Assembly (NCBI RefSeq): GCF_000208865.1 | Contig: NC_018390.1 | Location: forward strand, 2,280,790-2,344,789 | DNA length: 64,000 nucleotides | Source of the DNA: Neospora caninum Liverpool | Taxonomy: Eukaryota > Apicomplexa > Conoidasida > Eucoccidiorida > Sarcocystidae | Direction of reading: 5' to 3' | Shown: positions 20,075 to 32,285 of the stretch, piece by piece | Numbering within the stretch: position 1 is the stretch's first letter | Layout of the letters: every line of letters begins with the position of its first letter | Position numbers and translations under genes: made by a program | Notes under the pieces: generated by a model | Seen by the model: the letters and a program-made list of their open reading frames with translations, nothing else | Databases searched by the model: none | What the model was told of the DNA's origin: nothing

Positions 20075-20782
20075 GTTCCTTCGCGGGGAGGCGGGGGGGG
20101 GGGGTTTAGGGTTTAGGGGGGGGGGGGTTTGCGTAGGGCTCGACAGAGCTCTTCTCAGGCGTTTTCGACTGTGACGCGCTGGGGAGGCGCGCTTCGCTGA
20201 GTCGCGCGGTTCTCCGCTCGCTGGTAGGTCGCCTGGCACCTAAAACAAATGCGCTTTTTTTGCTGCAACTCGCGAGACACGGCAGCGGCGCAGCGAGACG
20301 ACGGGGCACGGCGGGGAGGCGCGTGACGCCCAGCGACGGCGAGAGACCACGCGCTTGCTCGCGGCTTTCTCTCCGCAGACGCGCCCGCCTGGCGTGTGCA
20401 CCCGTAGGCGCTTCCGGAGGAGTGCGCGGGCGACAAAAGACGACTGCTGCCTCGGGAGCAGCGGCGCTGGCGAGAGACGGCGGAGACACGCAGCAGGAAA
20501 CGAATCTGACCACCTGAGGCTCTTACCGCACAGCAGGCCTTGTGTCAAGAGGACTGCCCACCGTCTTTTCTCTCACTCTCTCTCTTTTTGCTTCGGTGGT
20601 TGTTTCTCTTTCTCGTCTGCGTCTCTCCGTCCGTTGTTTCGCTCTCTGATTCACTCCTTCTCGGTCTCGTGTTCTGTTTTGTCTTTGCTCGAAAAAACAC
20701 TCGAGTCCGCTGACACGCGCGTGTGAGCCTTCTGTGCTGGAGCCCCGCCCGTCTTCTGCGAGCCTGCATGCAGCGCGCGTCA
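20075..20782. other. Spacer between GCP start and Yos1 stop
   Basis: Both flanking genes lie on the minus strand, so this 708-bp stretch holds the 5' region of GCP and the 3' region of the Yos1 gene. It contains a poly-G/TTTAGGG tract next to the GCP start and a TGCATGCA palindrome at 20765-20772. No additional gene is visible. Confidence 0.7.
20093..20127 (+). repeat. Poly-G tract with two TTTAGGG units
   Basis: A G12 run is followed by two TTTAGGG units and another G12 run, 19-53 bp upstream of the GCP start codon. TTTAGGG is the plant-type telomere repeat also used by Toxoplasma. With G-runs on both sides the tract could fold as a G-quadruplex. In the GCP transcript it would appear as C-rich 5' UTR, with the G-rich strand as template. 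Confidence 0.9.
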
Positions 20783-21016
20783 TCAGCCGAAGAGGAGTTC
20801 GAAGAGGATCACGACGATGTTCGCTACGACCAGCGGCAGCTTCAGATACGTCCGGACGGAGAAGAGGAAGAGGGAAATCTGAGAGCGGAGCCCAGGATCC
20901 CCCACCTGCGGTTTGTCGAGGGCGAGCGGCCGGAGGATACGAGGAGCACTCAAGACAGCCGCCGCGTTGAGGAGAAGAAGAAAACTCTCGAGGAGGTGAA
21001 GGAGGCAAAACGCCAT
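20783..21016 (-). CDS. Yos1 / IER3IP1-like ER-Golgi transport protein
   Basis: This is a single-exon gene of 77 residues; human IER3IP1 has 82. The family is a small two-helix membrane protein of ER and Golgi that associates with the Yip1-Yif1 complex and is needed for COPII vesicle transport. The protein opens with MAFCLLHLLESFLLLLNAAA (first membrane helix), has a short polar loop ending in PGLRSQISLFLFSVRT, and closes with a second helix LPLVVANIVVILFELLFG. Human IER3IP1 shares the MAF start, the PGIKSQ/SVRT loop and the LLFG end. The ATG at 21016 gives the family's exact N-terminus, so longer in-frame extensions are not used. It lies tandem to GCP and divergent from the CZIB gene. Confidence 0.93.
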   Translation of the reverse strand: MAFCLLHLLESFLLLLNAAAVLSAPRILRPLALDKPQVGDPGLRSQISLFLFSVRTYLKLPLVVANIVVILFELLFG

Positions 21017-22651
21017 GGTGGGGACGCTAGAGGGTGAATCGCGCAAGCGCGAGCGAGAGCTTCGAGCGAAGGAAGAGAGGAAAGCGAGAGACAGGGAGGG
21101 GGAGGCAGAGAGAGGGGGAGACAGAGAGGGAGACAGCGAGGGAACGCGAAAACCTCGAGAGGAAAACCGCGGTGGAAAGGCGAGAAGCAACGTGAGCAAC
21201 ACGGAGAGATAAGGGGAAAAGGTCGTTGAAACGAAAGGCGAGAAGCACTGCAGGGGAAACGGAGAGGAAAGGGTAGTGGCCAAGACAGATACCGTAGCTT
21301 CCCTTTCGCGCCAGACTCGCTGTTTCTCTCCCTCTCTGTCTCGTTATTGCTTTGCCTTTTCGGGACTTTCTCAGGTCTCCTCCCCTTTTCGATAGTGGTG
21401 GTTCCCTCTCACCGTCCTCCAATCGAGAGGGAAGACCGACTTCGTTTCCGTGTATCTGAGCGTCGCGAGAAAAGCCCAGGGTTGAAGAGCGACAGAAAGC
21501 TGCGAAAAGAGCGCGTCGACACAAGAAAGAACAGACGCTTTCGCCCGCTCGTTTCTCTAACATACACGGACGAGCAAAAAAGGAAACGGAGTCTCTTACT
21601 TGCATCGGTGAAGAGGGGAGGTCCGCCCTCCGTCGTGAGACCAAGAAAGACCGGCTATTCGTATCGAGAAAGTATGCAGGAGAAAAGGGGCTGGAATACG
21701 ACGGAGGCAACTCCGAAAAAACCTTTTTTCCGGCGCGGACAGACAGCCGGGCACGGATCACAGTCGGACCTCGTGTGCTTTTTATGGCGCACCACGGGAC
21801 GAAAGAGTGGGCTGAAACCAGACAGCCACCCTCGAGCCTCTTGCGTCTTGTCGATAAGAACCGGGCATGCACACACAAAAGAGAAAGCAAATGGAAACGA
21901 ATGAAAGATGAAAGACTGAAAAGTGAGGCAGAGGGAGACACAAGATCTGTTGTGGAAGACAACGAAAACGCTGGACGGTGGGTGAATCTGTGGTGTACGT
22001 ACAGTCGCTCAACCCCCCATGAAAAGACCTTAGACCAGCACACACTCCGGAGAAAAGATTGTTCTTCTGAGGGCTTTTTCTCAAGATTCCAGAAACGCTT
22101 GAGCTTGCATTTGCTCTCTTTTTTTAAACCCCCGCGGTTCGGACAGTTTCAGGTGTTCCGCCGTCCCTTTTCTGCCTCTTTTTCCAGAGTCTCGTCTTTT
22201 TCCCTTGACGCCGTCGCCAGTGTGCACACCTTGATACCGTCTAGCAGCCTCATGCATGGAACGCGTTTTGTGATGCCGCATGCAGAGCAACGACGGTCGC
22301 TGCAGATATTTGCAGTTCTCAAACAACGGTTATTCTCTCTGTTTTCCCCCCTTTCCCTTTGTTCCTTCCTTCTGCCTAATTTCCTGCTTCTCTATTGGCC
22401 CTTTTCAGCAAACAAAGATCGACAAGTCCGTCTCTCGCTTCGGCTTTGCGTACGGTGCCTGACAAATTTCTCCTATTCGAGAGACTTGTCTCCGTCACTT
22501 TTCCCTCTGCTCGTTCTTCTTCTCTCCTTCCTCTTGTCTTCCTCGACGCGTCATCTTTCTCCCTTTCCTTCCTCTTCCTCCCCTCCTTCTTCGTCGTCTT
22601 CGTTCGTTTCCTCCGTTCCCGGACCGTCCGCTTCCAATTTGCCCCGCCAAG
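21017..22651. other. Divergent upstream region, Yos1 / CZIB
   Basis: This 1.6-kb spacer separates two divergent start codons. Pyrimidine-rich stretches near 22470-22640 probably belong to the CZIB 5' UTR. No conserved protein is seen on either strand. Confidence 0.7.
22278..22284. promoter_or_regulatory. GCATGCA (TGCATGC) element
   Basis: The AP2-type heptamer lies 368 bp upstream of the CZIB start codon. It is a candidate only, since a single short motif can occur by chance. Confidence 0.3.
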
Positions 22652-25600
22652 ATGGTGGTGATTGTGCTGCGCATGAAAGCCGAGCTGGAAAACGTCGAGA
22701 GCGTGGAGATCCCCGCAGGTCACACTTGGGTGCTCGACGGTCAGTCCCCCGCGCGATTCTCCGCAGAAACGGCACGCACAAACAAACCAAGAGGCTTCAT
22801 TCTTCGCAACTGCCTAGTGACGCAACAGATTCGAGGCCACAGTCGCGCCGCCGCACACGCCTTGTATTTCTCGACGTCTCTCAATTGAGAACGCTTGTGC
22901 ATCTACACAGAGACAGAGACGAACGCGAGTGAAAATGGGAATGACCACGAGGCTCGGCAAGGCCGGCATAGGCTTTCGCTGACGCCGACTGTATTCCGGG
23001 CTCATCTCTAGGCAGAGCATATTTGTGTTTTTACGCATACCACACATTAATATCCTCATATATATATCGCTCCTATATTTATATCATATATATATGTATA
23101 TTAATATACATATATATATATATGTCGACATTTATGTGTAATGGTGAGTCGGTGACCACTTTAACTTCACACGCAGAGGCGCAGTTGCCAGGGGAAAACA
23201 GGAGTCGGCTGTTACACATGTCTCTCGCGACAGAAGAGAGAGAGCGACAACTGGAGGAAAACGCGGAAAGCGCCAGAATTCCCGGCCTAGGAAGACCGGA
23301 CGCGAAAGCGGTGAGGGGAGCGAGGAAGGCGCCGGCGCTGTGTCGGGCGAGAGATGGCGAAGGAAGCAACATTGCGCCCCACAGACTCCTTCCTTTGTCT
23401 TTCAAGGACCTAACACACACTTCTTTTCGCTGTCTCTCTGTGTCCAGTCAAGTGCCGCTTTGCGTCGGTTTCCTCGTTTCTTCTCAGTGAAGCAACCAGC
23501 TGGAGAAGACGTGCGCGAGCGCGTCACCGTGTCTGAATCCGAGACACAAGAAATCCCGAACAGCAGAGGGTAGGTGCCTGTCTGGTTGTCTTTTCCAGCG
23601 ACGCGTCGTCGCTCGATTCGCGACTTGTGTTTGTGTGTGTTTCTCCCGCCGCGTGACGCCTGCCGCCTGTCTTCGCCTTCGTCGCGGTCTCTCTGCAAGG
23701 GGGGGGAGAGTGTTCCGGCGTGCGGCGGCGACCTTCCTTCGTTTCTGCGTCTCTGCTGGGCTTTCAGGACAGCGAACTTTCTGGTGCGCTGGGACGGAAG
23801 CAAGCAAACCTCGACGCTCAATGTCCAGGATGTGAGTCGAGTGAGAAGGACACAAGAAGAGGCTGCGGACGCGATGCACTCAGAGAAAAGGAAAATGAAG
23901 ATAGGCAGAGCTAATGTGCAACAGGGAGAATCAGACGTATCGGATGAGTAGAGAGACGAGCGCGAGAAGAGAGAGTAGAAGGTGAAGAAGAGAGTGCTGA
24001 GCAAGCCACGACCGAGAGAGAAATCAAGAGACAACAGAGAGCCTGATAGCGACAGACGATGAGAGAGAAGCTCGCGAGGCAGTCCGAGACGGGAATGGCG
24101 AAACTAGTTCTCCACACAAAGAACGCGCAACAGGTGTCTGGACACATACATGCTCGGGAAGATAAAACCGCAGCTAGCGAAGGTGGGAACGTAAGCGACA
24201 CAACCAGAGGAAAACGAGAGCGGCACAGTAGAGTGGAATGAACAGACTGGAGGAGCTGGGCAATTGCCGACACAAGGCCATGACAGAAGCGCCAAAGAGG
24301 ACACACATCCGGCAAACGTACCTGCAAAGGAAGGGCTTGTCGCGAGGACGCGCGTCCGAGAGGCAATCGGAATGCATTGGATGCACAACGGACTAAGAAG
24401 AGCAGGAGTGCATCCGGTGTTCTGGGGTGTGCTTTCTCGCGATACCCGCAGGTGAAAAACGTCACGCGGCGTACGTACACAGCAGAGGACAGCGGGAAGT
24501 TTGTTCCCGTGGTCGCTTTTGAGTGCCGAGGGTGCGTCGCCGTTCTTCGGTTGCCGCTGTGTCGAAAGGCTGTGCACTGGCGACCGTTTCTATCCTTGTT
24601 TTTTCTGCCGGGGCCGCGTGCGCCCACTGCGTGCCGAGACGCAGGACACAGATATGCTTTTGAGGCACCACACAGTTCGTAGAGCGGACACGGCACCTAA
24701 CCGCACAAGCGCGTCGCGGCACACCCGTCTGCTTATTTATGCTTACCAATCATCTCCGTCGCTGCTGGTTCCTCTTCCTCGATCTGTAATATATAGATAT
24801 ATATGGGGGGTTTTTGCTATATATATATGTATATATGTATATATGTATATATGTACATGTCGATACGTATAGCTGGACGCGTTTACTGTCGATCGGTGGA
24901 TTTCTTGGTTCGTGGGACCGATTGTGTTTCCACGCGGGGGGGGGAGGGGGGGGTGCTCGGCGGGATTGACATCCCCCCCTTTGCGCGCTGGAACGTCTGC
25001 AGACGCACGCGTATACGCGACCTCTCAGTACTAGTCGTAACACTTGCTTTTGTATGCATATATATACATATGTACCGTATATACATGTGTACGCAAGTCT
25101 GTGTGTTCGCCTGTTCGTTCTTCCTGCGCCGCGCTGACTGGATATGAGGCGCGTCATGCCTGTGCAAACACACACGTGTGTCCATATAGAAACGGGCATA
25201 TATGTAGTGTCGCGTCCTGCGTTCTGTAGAGGCATGCATGTGAGTATCTACTCTCTTGTGCATTCGACTGTGGACTGTCTTTTTGGTTCCAGAGTGGAGC
25301 CAGTGAAGTGGTACCCTGCAGACGGCTACGTTGTGAAGAGCAAGAAAGCAACCTTCAGAGACGTCGAGCTTTCCGAAGACTGGGTGGACTACGACCAGGT
25401 AAGGACGCGGCCGTTTGGTATGCGAGGAAAACAAACGAAAAACGCGTTTGGTGTGTCCCTGTCTTCGCGTGTTCCGCGTCTTTGGCGCGCGCCGTGCAGC
25501 CACTCTGGATTTCATGCTCGCGCGGGCGTGGTCTCTCGCGTCTCGCCGCTCGCGTCCACGTCGTTCGCTCCTCTCGTCGGCGCTCTGTACCGTCTGCGGC

Positions 25601-25830
25601 GCGCGCGCAAGACGACAACGCGAAGGGTGCACGGCGGCACACGAGAGAAGGAGTTTGCGAAAATCGTGAGGGAAGGGAAACGGCAAGAACCGGAGGCATC
25701 CATTCCTTTCGTAGCACCCACATCGAAACGCCGCCCCGCTTTTCCCTTTCCCTCTCTGATGCTTTGTCAGGACGCCAACCTGTCAGTCGGCATCTACAAC
25801 GTGGAGTGGGAGTTCCAGGTGTTGCGATGA
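22652..25830 (+). CDS. CZIB/DUF866 (UPF0587) protein without zinc cysteines
   Basis: Six exons (22652-22739, 23488-23569, 23768-23831, 24452-24531, 25293-25398, 25771-25830) give exactly 160 codons (159 aa); human CZIB (C1orf123) has 160 aa. Similarity runs end to end: RMKAELENVESV near the N-terminus, then IPNSRGTANF, FVPVVAFECRGVEPVKWYP, DWVDYD and SVGIYNVEWEF at the C-terminus. The family fold is a pair of beta-sandwich-like halves with a zinc held by two CxxC pairs. Here the first pair is replaced by KQPAGED (residues 31-37) and the second by VRWDGSKQ. The protein has a single cysteine in total, in FECRG. All exon phases agree, so the loss is not a simple splice-model artefact. The cellular role is poorly known in any organism. 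Confidence 0.88.
23055..23124. repeat. TA-rich microsatellite in CZIB intron 1
   Basis: TA runs with occasional interruptions lie in the 748-bp first intron. Confidence 0.88.
24796..24860. repeat. TA-rich microsatellite in CZIB intron 4
   Basis: A TA run is broken by a G6/T5 block and followed by TATATG-type steps. It lies in the 761-bp intron between exons 4 and 5. Confidence 0.88.
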
Positions 25831-27854
25831 GATTCTGGTCGTGTCCTCTGTTCTTCTCTGAATCTGTGCCCCAAGCGCCTGCTTTGACGCCACCCCTCGC
25901 TCGCGCCATTCCTGGCAACTGTTTGCGCGTCTCCCTCTCTCGTCCTCACCTCCGCTTCCCGGTCTCGCTGAGGACGACATCGGCCACGATTCTCCCTCGA
26001 GCCTGTGCGCTTCGCTGTCTGCAATCTCTGGCGTCCCTCGCACTCTCTAGGCACGCCTCGCCTTCTGCCACACACTTTCGGTGTTGCGGCGGCTTTCCCG
26101 TTTTCTCTCCTTGGCGTCTGCTCGACCTTCCTCGGCGCCTCGCTGCTTGGATCAGTCCTCCGTCCTCCGTCCAACACACGCTTTGCCTTCCACCTTCCCA
26201 CCCGATGTCGGTCGCTGTCCTCGCTGGCCTTCCCTGGGCCCTCTGGCGGCGCGAGGAACGGTGGAAGGCCTTCGGGTCTCGCGCACTCGCGAAGCCTGGA
26301 CTCGGTTCGACGCATTTGCAGATTGTTTCTCTGCCTCGTCAAAAAGGGTGGGGCTCTCGCCGCACGCGATCCGTGCCGGCGGCCCCCGCTCTGTGTGCAG
26401 TTTGGGGTGTTTCTGTGCAAGCCTCAACGTCAGTGTGCTCAACCTCCACATAGACGTGTCTCGCCACACAGGTGAATACAGTCGGGTTTCCGTGAACGTT
26501 TCGCTCCTTTAGCAACACTTGAAAGCTCGACCCACTGCAGACAACGCCCCGCAGACTCAGGCCTGGCTGTGGACGTACTCCAGCCGTACACGCGCCCGTG
26601 CCTCGCCCCATACGTCTCTCTAAAAAACGCTGACGGATGTGAAAAAGCGGCGAACCGCCTCGCGACGCTGTCAATCTTCTCACCCCCGCGTCACGTTCCG
26701 CCCTTCATGCGAGGATCCAAGCTCATATATATATATATATATATATACATACGTATATGTAGGTATCTGTTTATGTGTGCGTGCATGTCTCTTTTGTGTT
26801 TGTTCCACGGGGTAGCGATGCTGGAATGTTCGTGGATCGGAAAGCTGTTGGCTTAACCTAAAGCCTCGCGCTGTGCATTCGCACGCGCGGCGTCGTGTTC
26901 GTTTTCCGGTGCACTGCCGAAACACGAGTCCATAGAGCGCTGAGAAGTCGCCCTGGTGGTGCGTGCAGTCGCGACGCACGCCCGGGCACGCAGCAAGCGA
27001 GAGGCTGCATGCACATCCCCCTGGGCAACGCGTCTCCGGGGCTCTGGGCTCCAGACGAATCGGAGAGCACTCGCGAAAGGCTCGAGGCGCGATTCGAGCT
27101 TCAACTCACTGCACATGAGTTGTGCAGGAGACAACTGAGGAAACGAGGCGGACCCGTGTCCATGTGGAAAGCAGCGAGAAGCCGTTGCCACAAAAGACAG
27201 ACAAGTGGGAAGGACACCCAGGCTGGGTCTTGCTTCGCGCAGAAACCGGCCCGCACGTGCACCTCCCTCGCCTCACCCGCCTGCTGCGTTCGTTGTTGGA
27301 AGGCTGGAAAGCCTGCAAGACGCCGCGCGCCGGTGGGCGCTCTCGACCTGGATTTTGTGCTTACCAACCGACGGGAATGGAAGAGTAAACGGGAGCGAAC
27401 GAACCCCTTGGTCGGCGGTTTGCACTTTACATTGAGAGGAACAGCTGGCTGTACACGGTCCGCATTCGCACGTGGCCGGGGCCCGTGCACGGATCGAAAC
27501 ACATCCCCGCATACCTGGCACGCCTAAGCAAAACACAATCCTTCATCGACGAAACCCCATCTCCACATAGACACACAATACACAAACAAATGCACTTTGA
27601 ATACACTTACAGCTGCACAACACCACACACGAGCACAAAACATGTGTATTTATGTAGCGCACATGACGTACGAACAAACACACACACACACAAACGTCTT
27701 CCTTGCACAAAGAGGTAAGATCACTGTCGACGTTGGTGTAACGTCCTTCCTGACCCCCGGTCGCGTTCCGAGCGGCGCGTCGACTGTTCACCTGTTTCCC
27801 TGCGACGCATGTTCGCAACTTCTGGGAGGCGCGCCTCGCGCATTCGCCTGCTTC
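25831..27854. other. Convergent intergenic region, CZIB / ABCG
   Basis: About 2 kb between the CZIB stop and the tandem array beyond the ABCG gene. It holds a TA microsatellite near 26740 and a short CA run near 27678. Open frames of up to 210 codons (26895-27527, plus) show no recognised domain and no splice partner. I see no supported gene. Confidence 0.6.
26724..26760. repeat. TA microsatellite
   Basis: A TA run lies in the convergent spacer between CZIB and ABCG. Confidence 0.9.
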
Positions 27855-28802
27855 TCTCTTCGCCGACCGCGTTTGCGAACCTCGTCGAACCTTTCTGTTC
27901 CTCTCTCTCTGTGGAGCCGAACTCGAGCGTCAGCTCGCCGCCCGCCTTCTGGGGTTCCTAGGCACTCTGGCGCTGTCTCTCCTTGCAAGTCGTTCCGGAC
28001 GCGCTCTTTCCTTTCGCCTCCTGTACGGCGTCCTTTAGCCAGCGCCCGATTAGAGGGCCTTGCGGTCTGGGCACTACCCACCAGCTCTGGTTCTCTTCGC
28101 CGACCGCGTTTGCGAACCTCGTCGAACCTTTCTGTTCCTCTCTCTCTGTGGAGCCGAACTCGAGCGTCAGCTCGCCGCCCGCCTTCTGGGGTTCCTAGGC
28201 ACTCTGGCGCTGTCTCTCCTTGCAAGTCGTTCCGGACGCGCTCTTTCCTTTCGCCTCCTGTACGGCGTCCTTTAGCCAGCGCCCGATTAGAGGGCCTTGC
28301 GGTCTGGGCACTACCCACCAGCTCTGGTTCTCTTCGCCGACCGCGTTTGCGAACCTCGTCGAACCTTTCTGTTCCTCTCTCTCTGTGGCGCCGAACTCGA
28401 GCGTCAGCTCGCCGCCCGCCTTTTGGGGTTCCTAGGCACTCTGGCGCTGTCTCTCCTTGCAAGTCGTTCCGGACGCGCTCTTTCCTTTCGCCTCCTGTAC
28501 GGCGTCCTTTAGCCAGCGCCCGATTAGAGGGCCTTGCGGTCTGGGCACTACCCACCAGCTCTGGTTCTCTTCGCCGACCGCGTTTGCGAACCTTGTCGAA
28601 CCTTTCTGTTCCTCTCTCTCTGTGGAGCCGAACTCGAGCGTCAGCTCGCCGCCCGCCTTCTGGGGTTCCTAGGCACTCTGGCGCTGTCTCTCCTTGCAAG
28701 TCGTTCCCGACGCGCTCTTTCCTTTCGCCTCCTGTACGGCGTCCTTTAGCCAGCGCCCGATTAGAGGGCCTTGCGGTCTGGGCACTACCCACCAGCTCTG
28801 GT
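27855..28802. repeat. Four-copy 237-bp tandem repeat including the ABCG 3' end
   Basis: Four almost identical units start at 27855, 28092, 28329 and 28566; the array ends at 28802, exactly 4 x 237 bp. Only a few scattered substitutions separate the units. The unit nearest the gene (28566-28802) encodes the last ~43 residues of the ABCG protein plus its stop. The other three units repeat the same coding tail, stop and 3' flank downstream. Because 237 is divisible by 3, several frames stay open through the whole array and make long artificial ORFs on both strands. Confidence 0.97.
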
Positions 28803-31009
28803 ACAGCATGGCGAATCCTTTGATGCCGATGGCCATGAAGAGGAGAAGCACGACGTCGACGGCCCAGACGTAGACTTCCGGATTCACCGTTGCGCCGTAC
28901 ACCCTGCCGGCGAGGCCGTACTGCTGGAAGAGGTCTTCCGCGGAAGCGACGGCCAAGGCGCCGAGCTGCTCCGGGTCTGTGGAGTCGGCGGCTTGGCCGG
29001 CACCGCCTTGCGCAACTCCCTCTCCGGAGGCGAAGCGGTAGTCGCGCATCACCTCGATGGCTGCGGCCTCGAAGGCGAGGAAGAAGGGACAGATGTAGCT
29101 CATCCAGCAAATCCAGAAAGGCATGCTTTGTGGATTCGTGGAGAACCCGTTGACGAAGATGAAGATCATGAACAGCACCGACGTCACGCTGTTGGCGTGC
29201 GCGAAGGAGGTGCTCGCGAGTGTGGCGAGGTAGAACGCGCCGTCCACCACCAGGTAGGCAAGAATAGAGACAAACAGCGAGAACGGCAGCGTCGCCCACT
29301 CGAAGCCGGCGAGGACCCAGAGAATGCAACAGAGGACGACGTCGGAGCCTGCGATGATGCAGGTCGTGACGCAGGTCGTGCCGAGGTAGTGCGGCTCCGG
29401 CGAGTAGTACCCCCCACTGGCTTCCATGATGAACTGCGCCTTCTGCTGGACATACAGAGGGATCGTCCAGAGGGCTGAGGCGCACGCGCAGAAGACAAAG
29501 AGATACAGGGCGGACAGCTGGTAGTACGGCGGCTGCCGCTGCCGTACGCCCAACATCACCAGGCCGAGGATCGCTCCCTCCACGACTGCGTCGGCGTAAA
29601 TCGCCGCCACCGTGCTCCGGTCGCGCAACCACAGGCGCGCACTGCGCCGCGCAATCGTCGAAAACTGAGTCCACCAACTCGGGCCGTGAAGCAGCTCGGC
29701 CGCTTGCGCTCCCGCAACCGGCAAGACCCCGCGCGACGACGGCGACGCGGCCTCTGGCTCCGACTCGGAGCGCGAACACCCGGATCCCTACGGAACAAAA
29801 CACGCGGAAGAGACGCGAATGATCAAACAGTAAAAAGGACATCGAGCAACACAACCTCCCACAGACACGCGGCCGTTGCGTGTCACACACGTCGCGCGAT
29901 TGCTGCACACACGTCGCGATCGTCGCGACTGACCGGCAGCACACAAGCACATCGATACAGCTGCCGACTGACACGAACACCTGTCACATCAACACCTTTT
30001 ACCCACCATATATATATATATATATATGTATTTGTATGTCTGCGTATGTATCTGTCGTTCATCTACACCTATGTGTATCTCTCTATCAACGGAAAACTCT
30101 ACATTCCTACGCTATTCCGGACATTGATCTCTTTCGTGAGATACATATATGCCTGTGTAGCTACACGTTCGGCTCTCCGCGCCTGACGTCCAAATCGTCC
30201 CTCTCCCTGCCAGCCTCCCCCCGGTGTCTCCCCACATGGTGTCACTTCACGGTGTCCCCGGTGTCTCCGCACAAAATGTCTCCCTTAGTTGGCAAACTGG
30301 AGCGTGACGCACTCTGGTTCCTGTTTGTCCCTTGGCGTCGCTCTGCGCGGCCTCGCCCCGCAGCGCTTCGGCGACGCGCGCCTTGACGCCTGGGAGCTCT
30401 CGCGCTGCGTAGAGGGCGGCGAGCCTCGCGGGGAATCCCTTGTGTGGGGAGACGAGGTCACTGAGGTAGTCCGCGGGGTTTTGGTGGAGCGGAAAGGCGA
30501 AGCCCCAGCTCTCGAAGCACGGTTGACAGCTGACGACTTTCCCGTTGTAGGCGCAGCGGCCTTCGCAGGAAAGCAGAATCAGGTTGTCGAACAGCGAGAG
30601 GATCTGCATCGACGGCTGGTGAATGACGGCAACGACCGTCACACTGTACACGTCGCACAACCGCCGCAACGTGCGAACGACGGCCAGCGCGTCAGCAGCC
30701 GACAAACCCGTTGTCGGCTCGTCGCAGAGGAAAATCTGAGCGTCGCTCATCAGACCTAAACAGAAAAGCGACAGGCGACGCCGGCGGTGACGGAACGCAG
30801 ACGTGCACGCACAGGGACGGAGGCAAAACGCCTACAAAAAAGACAGCACCAAAGCTGGTCGGGAACGCACGTCGCTACGTGGCAGATGCACCCCAAACTG
30901 AATCCTGACGTGCGCAAATTCTTTTACCTCGACGCGTAGCTCTGTAGACAAAACAGCGCTCAGAGACGCAACCTAGAGATACGACCAAGGACGCATGGAG
31001 CCTCACCTG

Positions 31010-31049
<40 letters not shown>

Positions 31050-31054
31050 CGGAT

Positions 31055-31088
<34 letters not shown>

Positions 31089-32251
31089 ACATATGGCAGA
31101 GGAGGTTTGGTTCGTACCGAGGCCTAGAGTGACTCTTCGTTTTTGGCCGCCAGAGACGCCGCGGATAGCCTCGTTCCCCACCGGACTATCGGCCACGGCC
31201 TGGAGCCCCAAGACGCGCAAGGCTTGGTCGGTGTACGCGTCAGCAGCTCTCTGTCTTTCTGTCGGATCTTGAATCGCCGCGAAATTCATGCGCAAGTCCC
31301 GCGAAAATTCCAAACACTCCCGCACGGTCTCCTTCCCGTCGAAGATGTCCTCTTGCTGAACAAAGGCCACTCGCTGGGAACGCACACACAAGGACAAGGC
31401 GCCCGACACGAAACGCTGACGCGACGCAGCGGCGCCGCGGGCGAGGCCGCGCACGCGTGCATGCGCAAACGATTTCCGCCCTCCGCAAAGACCAGAAAAC
31501 CCGCCGTTCGCTGCGCCTCCATGTCGGCCACTCTCCCCTTTCCCTCCAGCCTGTATTTGTCTTCCGCACCTCTTTGTCTGCCGCACCTCTTTGTCTGCCT
31601 TCTCGCCTTGCCTCGGCTTCGTTTTCTCCCTCGAGTTCCCTCTCCCTTCCTCGCTTGGTCTCGACATTTCTCTGTGTCCGTGCGTCCGCTATCGGTGGCG
31701 TCTCGACGTCCCCGCTGCCTCTTACTCGGTTGAACGTGCGGTCGCGGGGCTTCCCGTTCACAAACACCTCGCCGCCGCTTTGTCGCGCCGGCGCGCGGTT
31801 GGCTAACAAGTTGAGCAGCGTCGTTTTCCCGCACCCGCTTGGACCCATCACCGCCGTCATGGTGCCTGGGAGAAGCCACGTGCCGCGAGAGACAAACGCG
31901 AATCTTCCACACTCATCGTGGACCGAGTAAACCGAATCGCTAAAGGATGGGTGGTACGCGAAAGCGTGGCGCATCCGTAAAGCAGAGACGGCTAACGCTC
32001 TACACAAACACCCTTTCCACGGCCCTCCACAAGACGCGTTGGCGACATGGGCAGATGGAGATACACCCAAGTGCAGGTTCACAGCTCTTCGGAGAGATCC
32101 AGATGCAGAGCCAGTCGCAGCTGGAGAGATGTAAACAGGCAGACACGGATATAGAAGGACACCGTTTTTGACATACATCGGTCGCTGCAGATACAGAGAC
32201 ATCCACAACTAGACATAGGGAAAACGAGTTATGCAGAGAGATGCATACGTA

Positions 32252-32285
<34 letters not shown>

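Noticed and set aside
26895..27527. 210-codon plus-strand frame in the convergent spacer
   Set aside because: It has basic, Cys-containing random-like composition, no domain, no splice partner and no similar frame nearby.
27855..28802. A CRISPR-like array or satellite
   Set aside because: The units are contiguous 237-bp copies without spacers and include coding sequence. This is a tandem duplication in a eukaryotic genome.
27597..28823. 408-codon plus-strand frame across the same array
   Set aside because: It is a repeat-driven shadow with no known domain, antisense to the ABCG tail.
27788..29980. 730-codon open frame on the minus strand across the tandem array
   Set aside because: It is open only because the 237-bp unit is divisible by 3 and lacks stops in that frame. 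The real ABCG coding frame (28669-29787) is a different one with clear transmembrane sequence.
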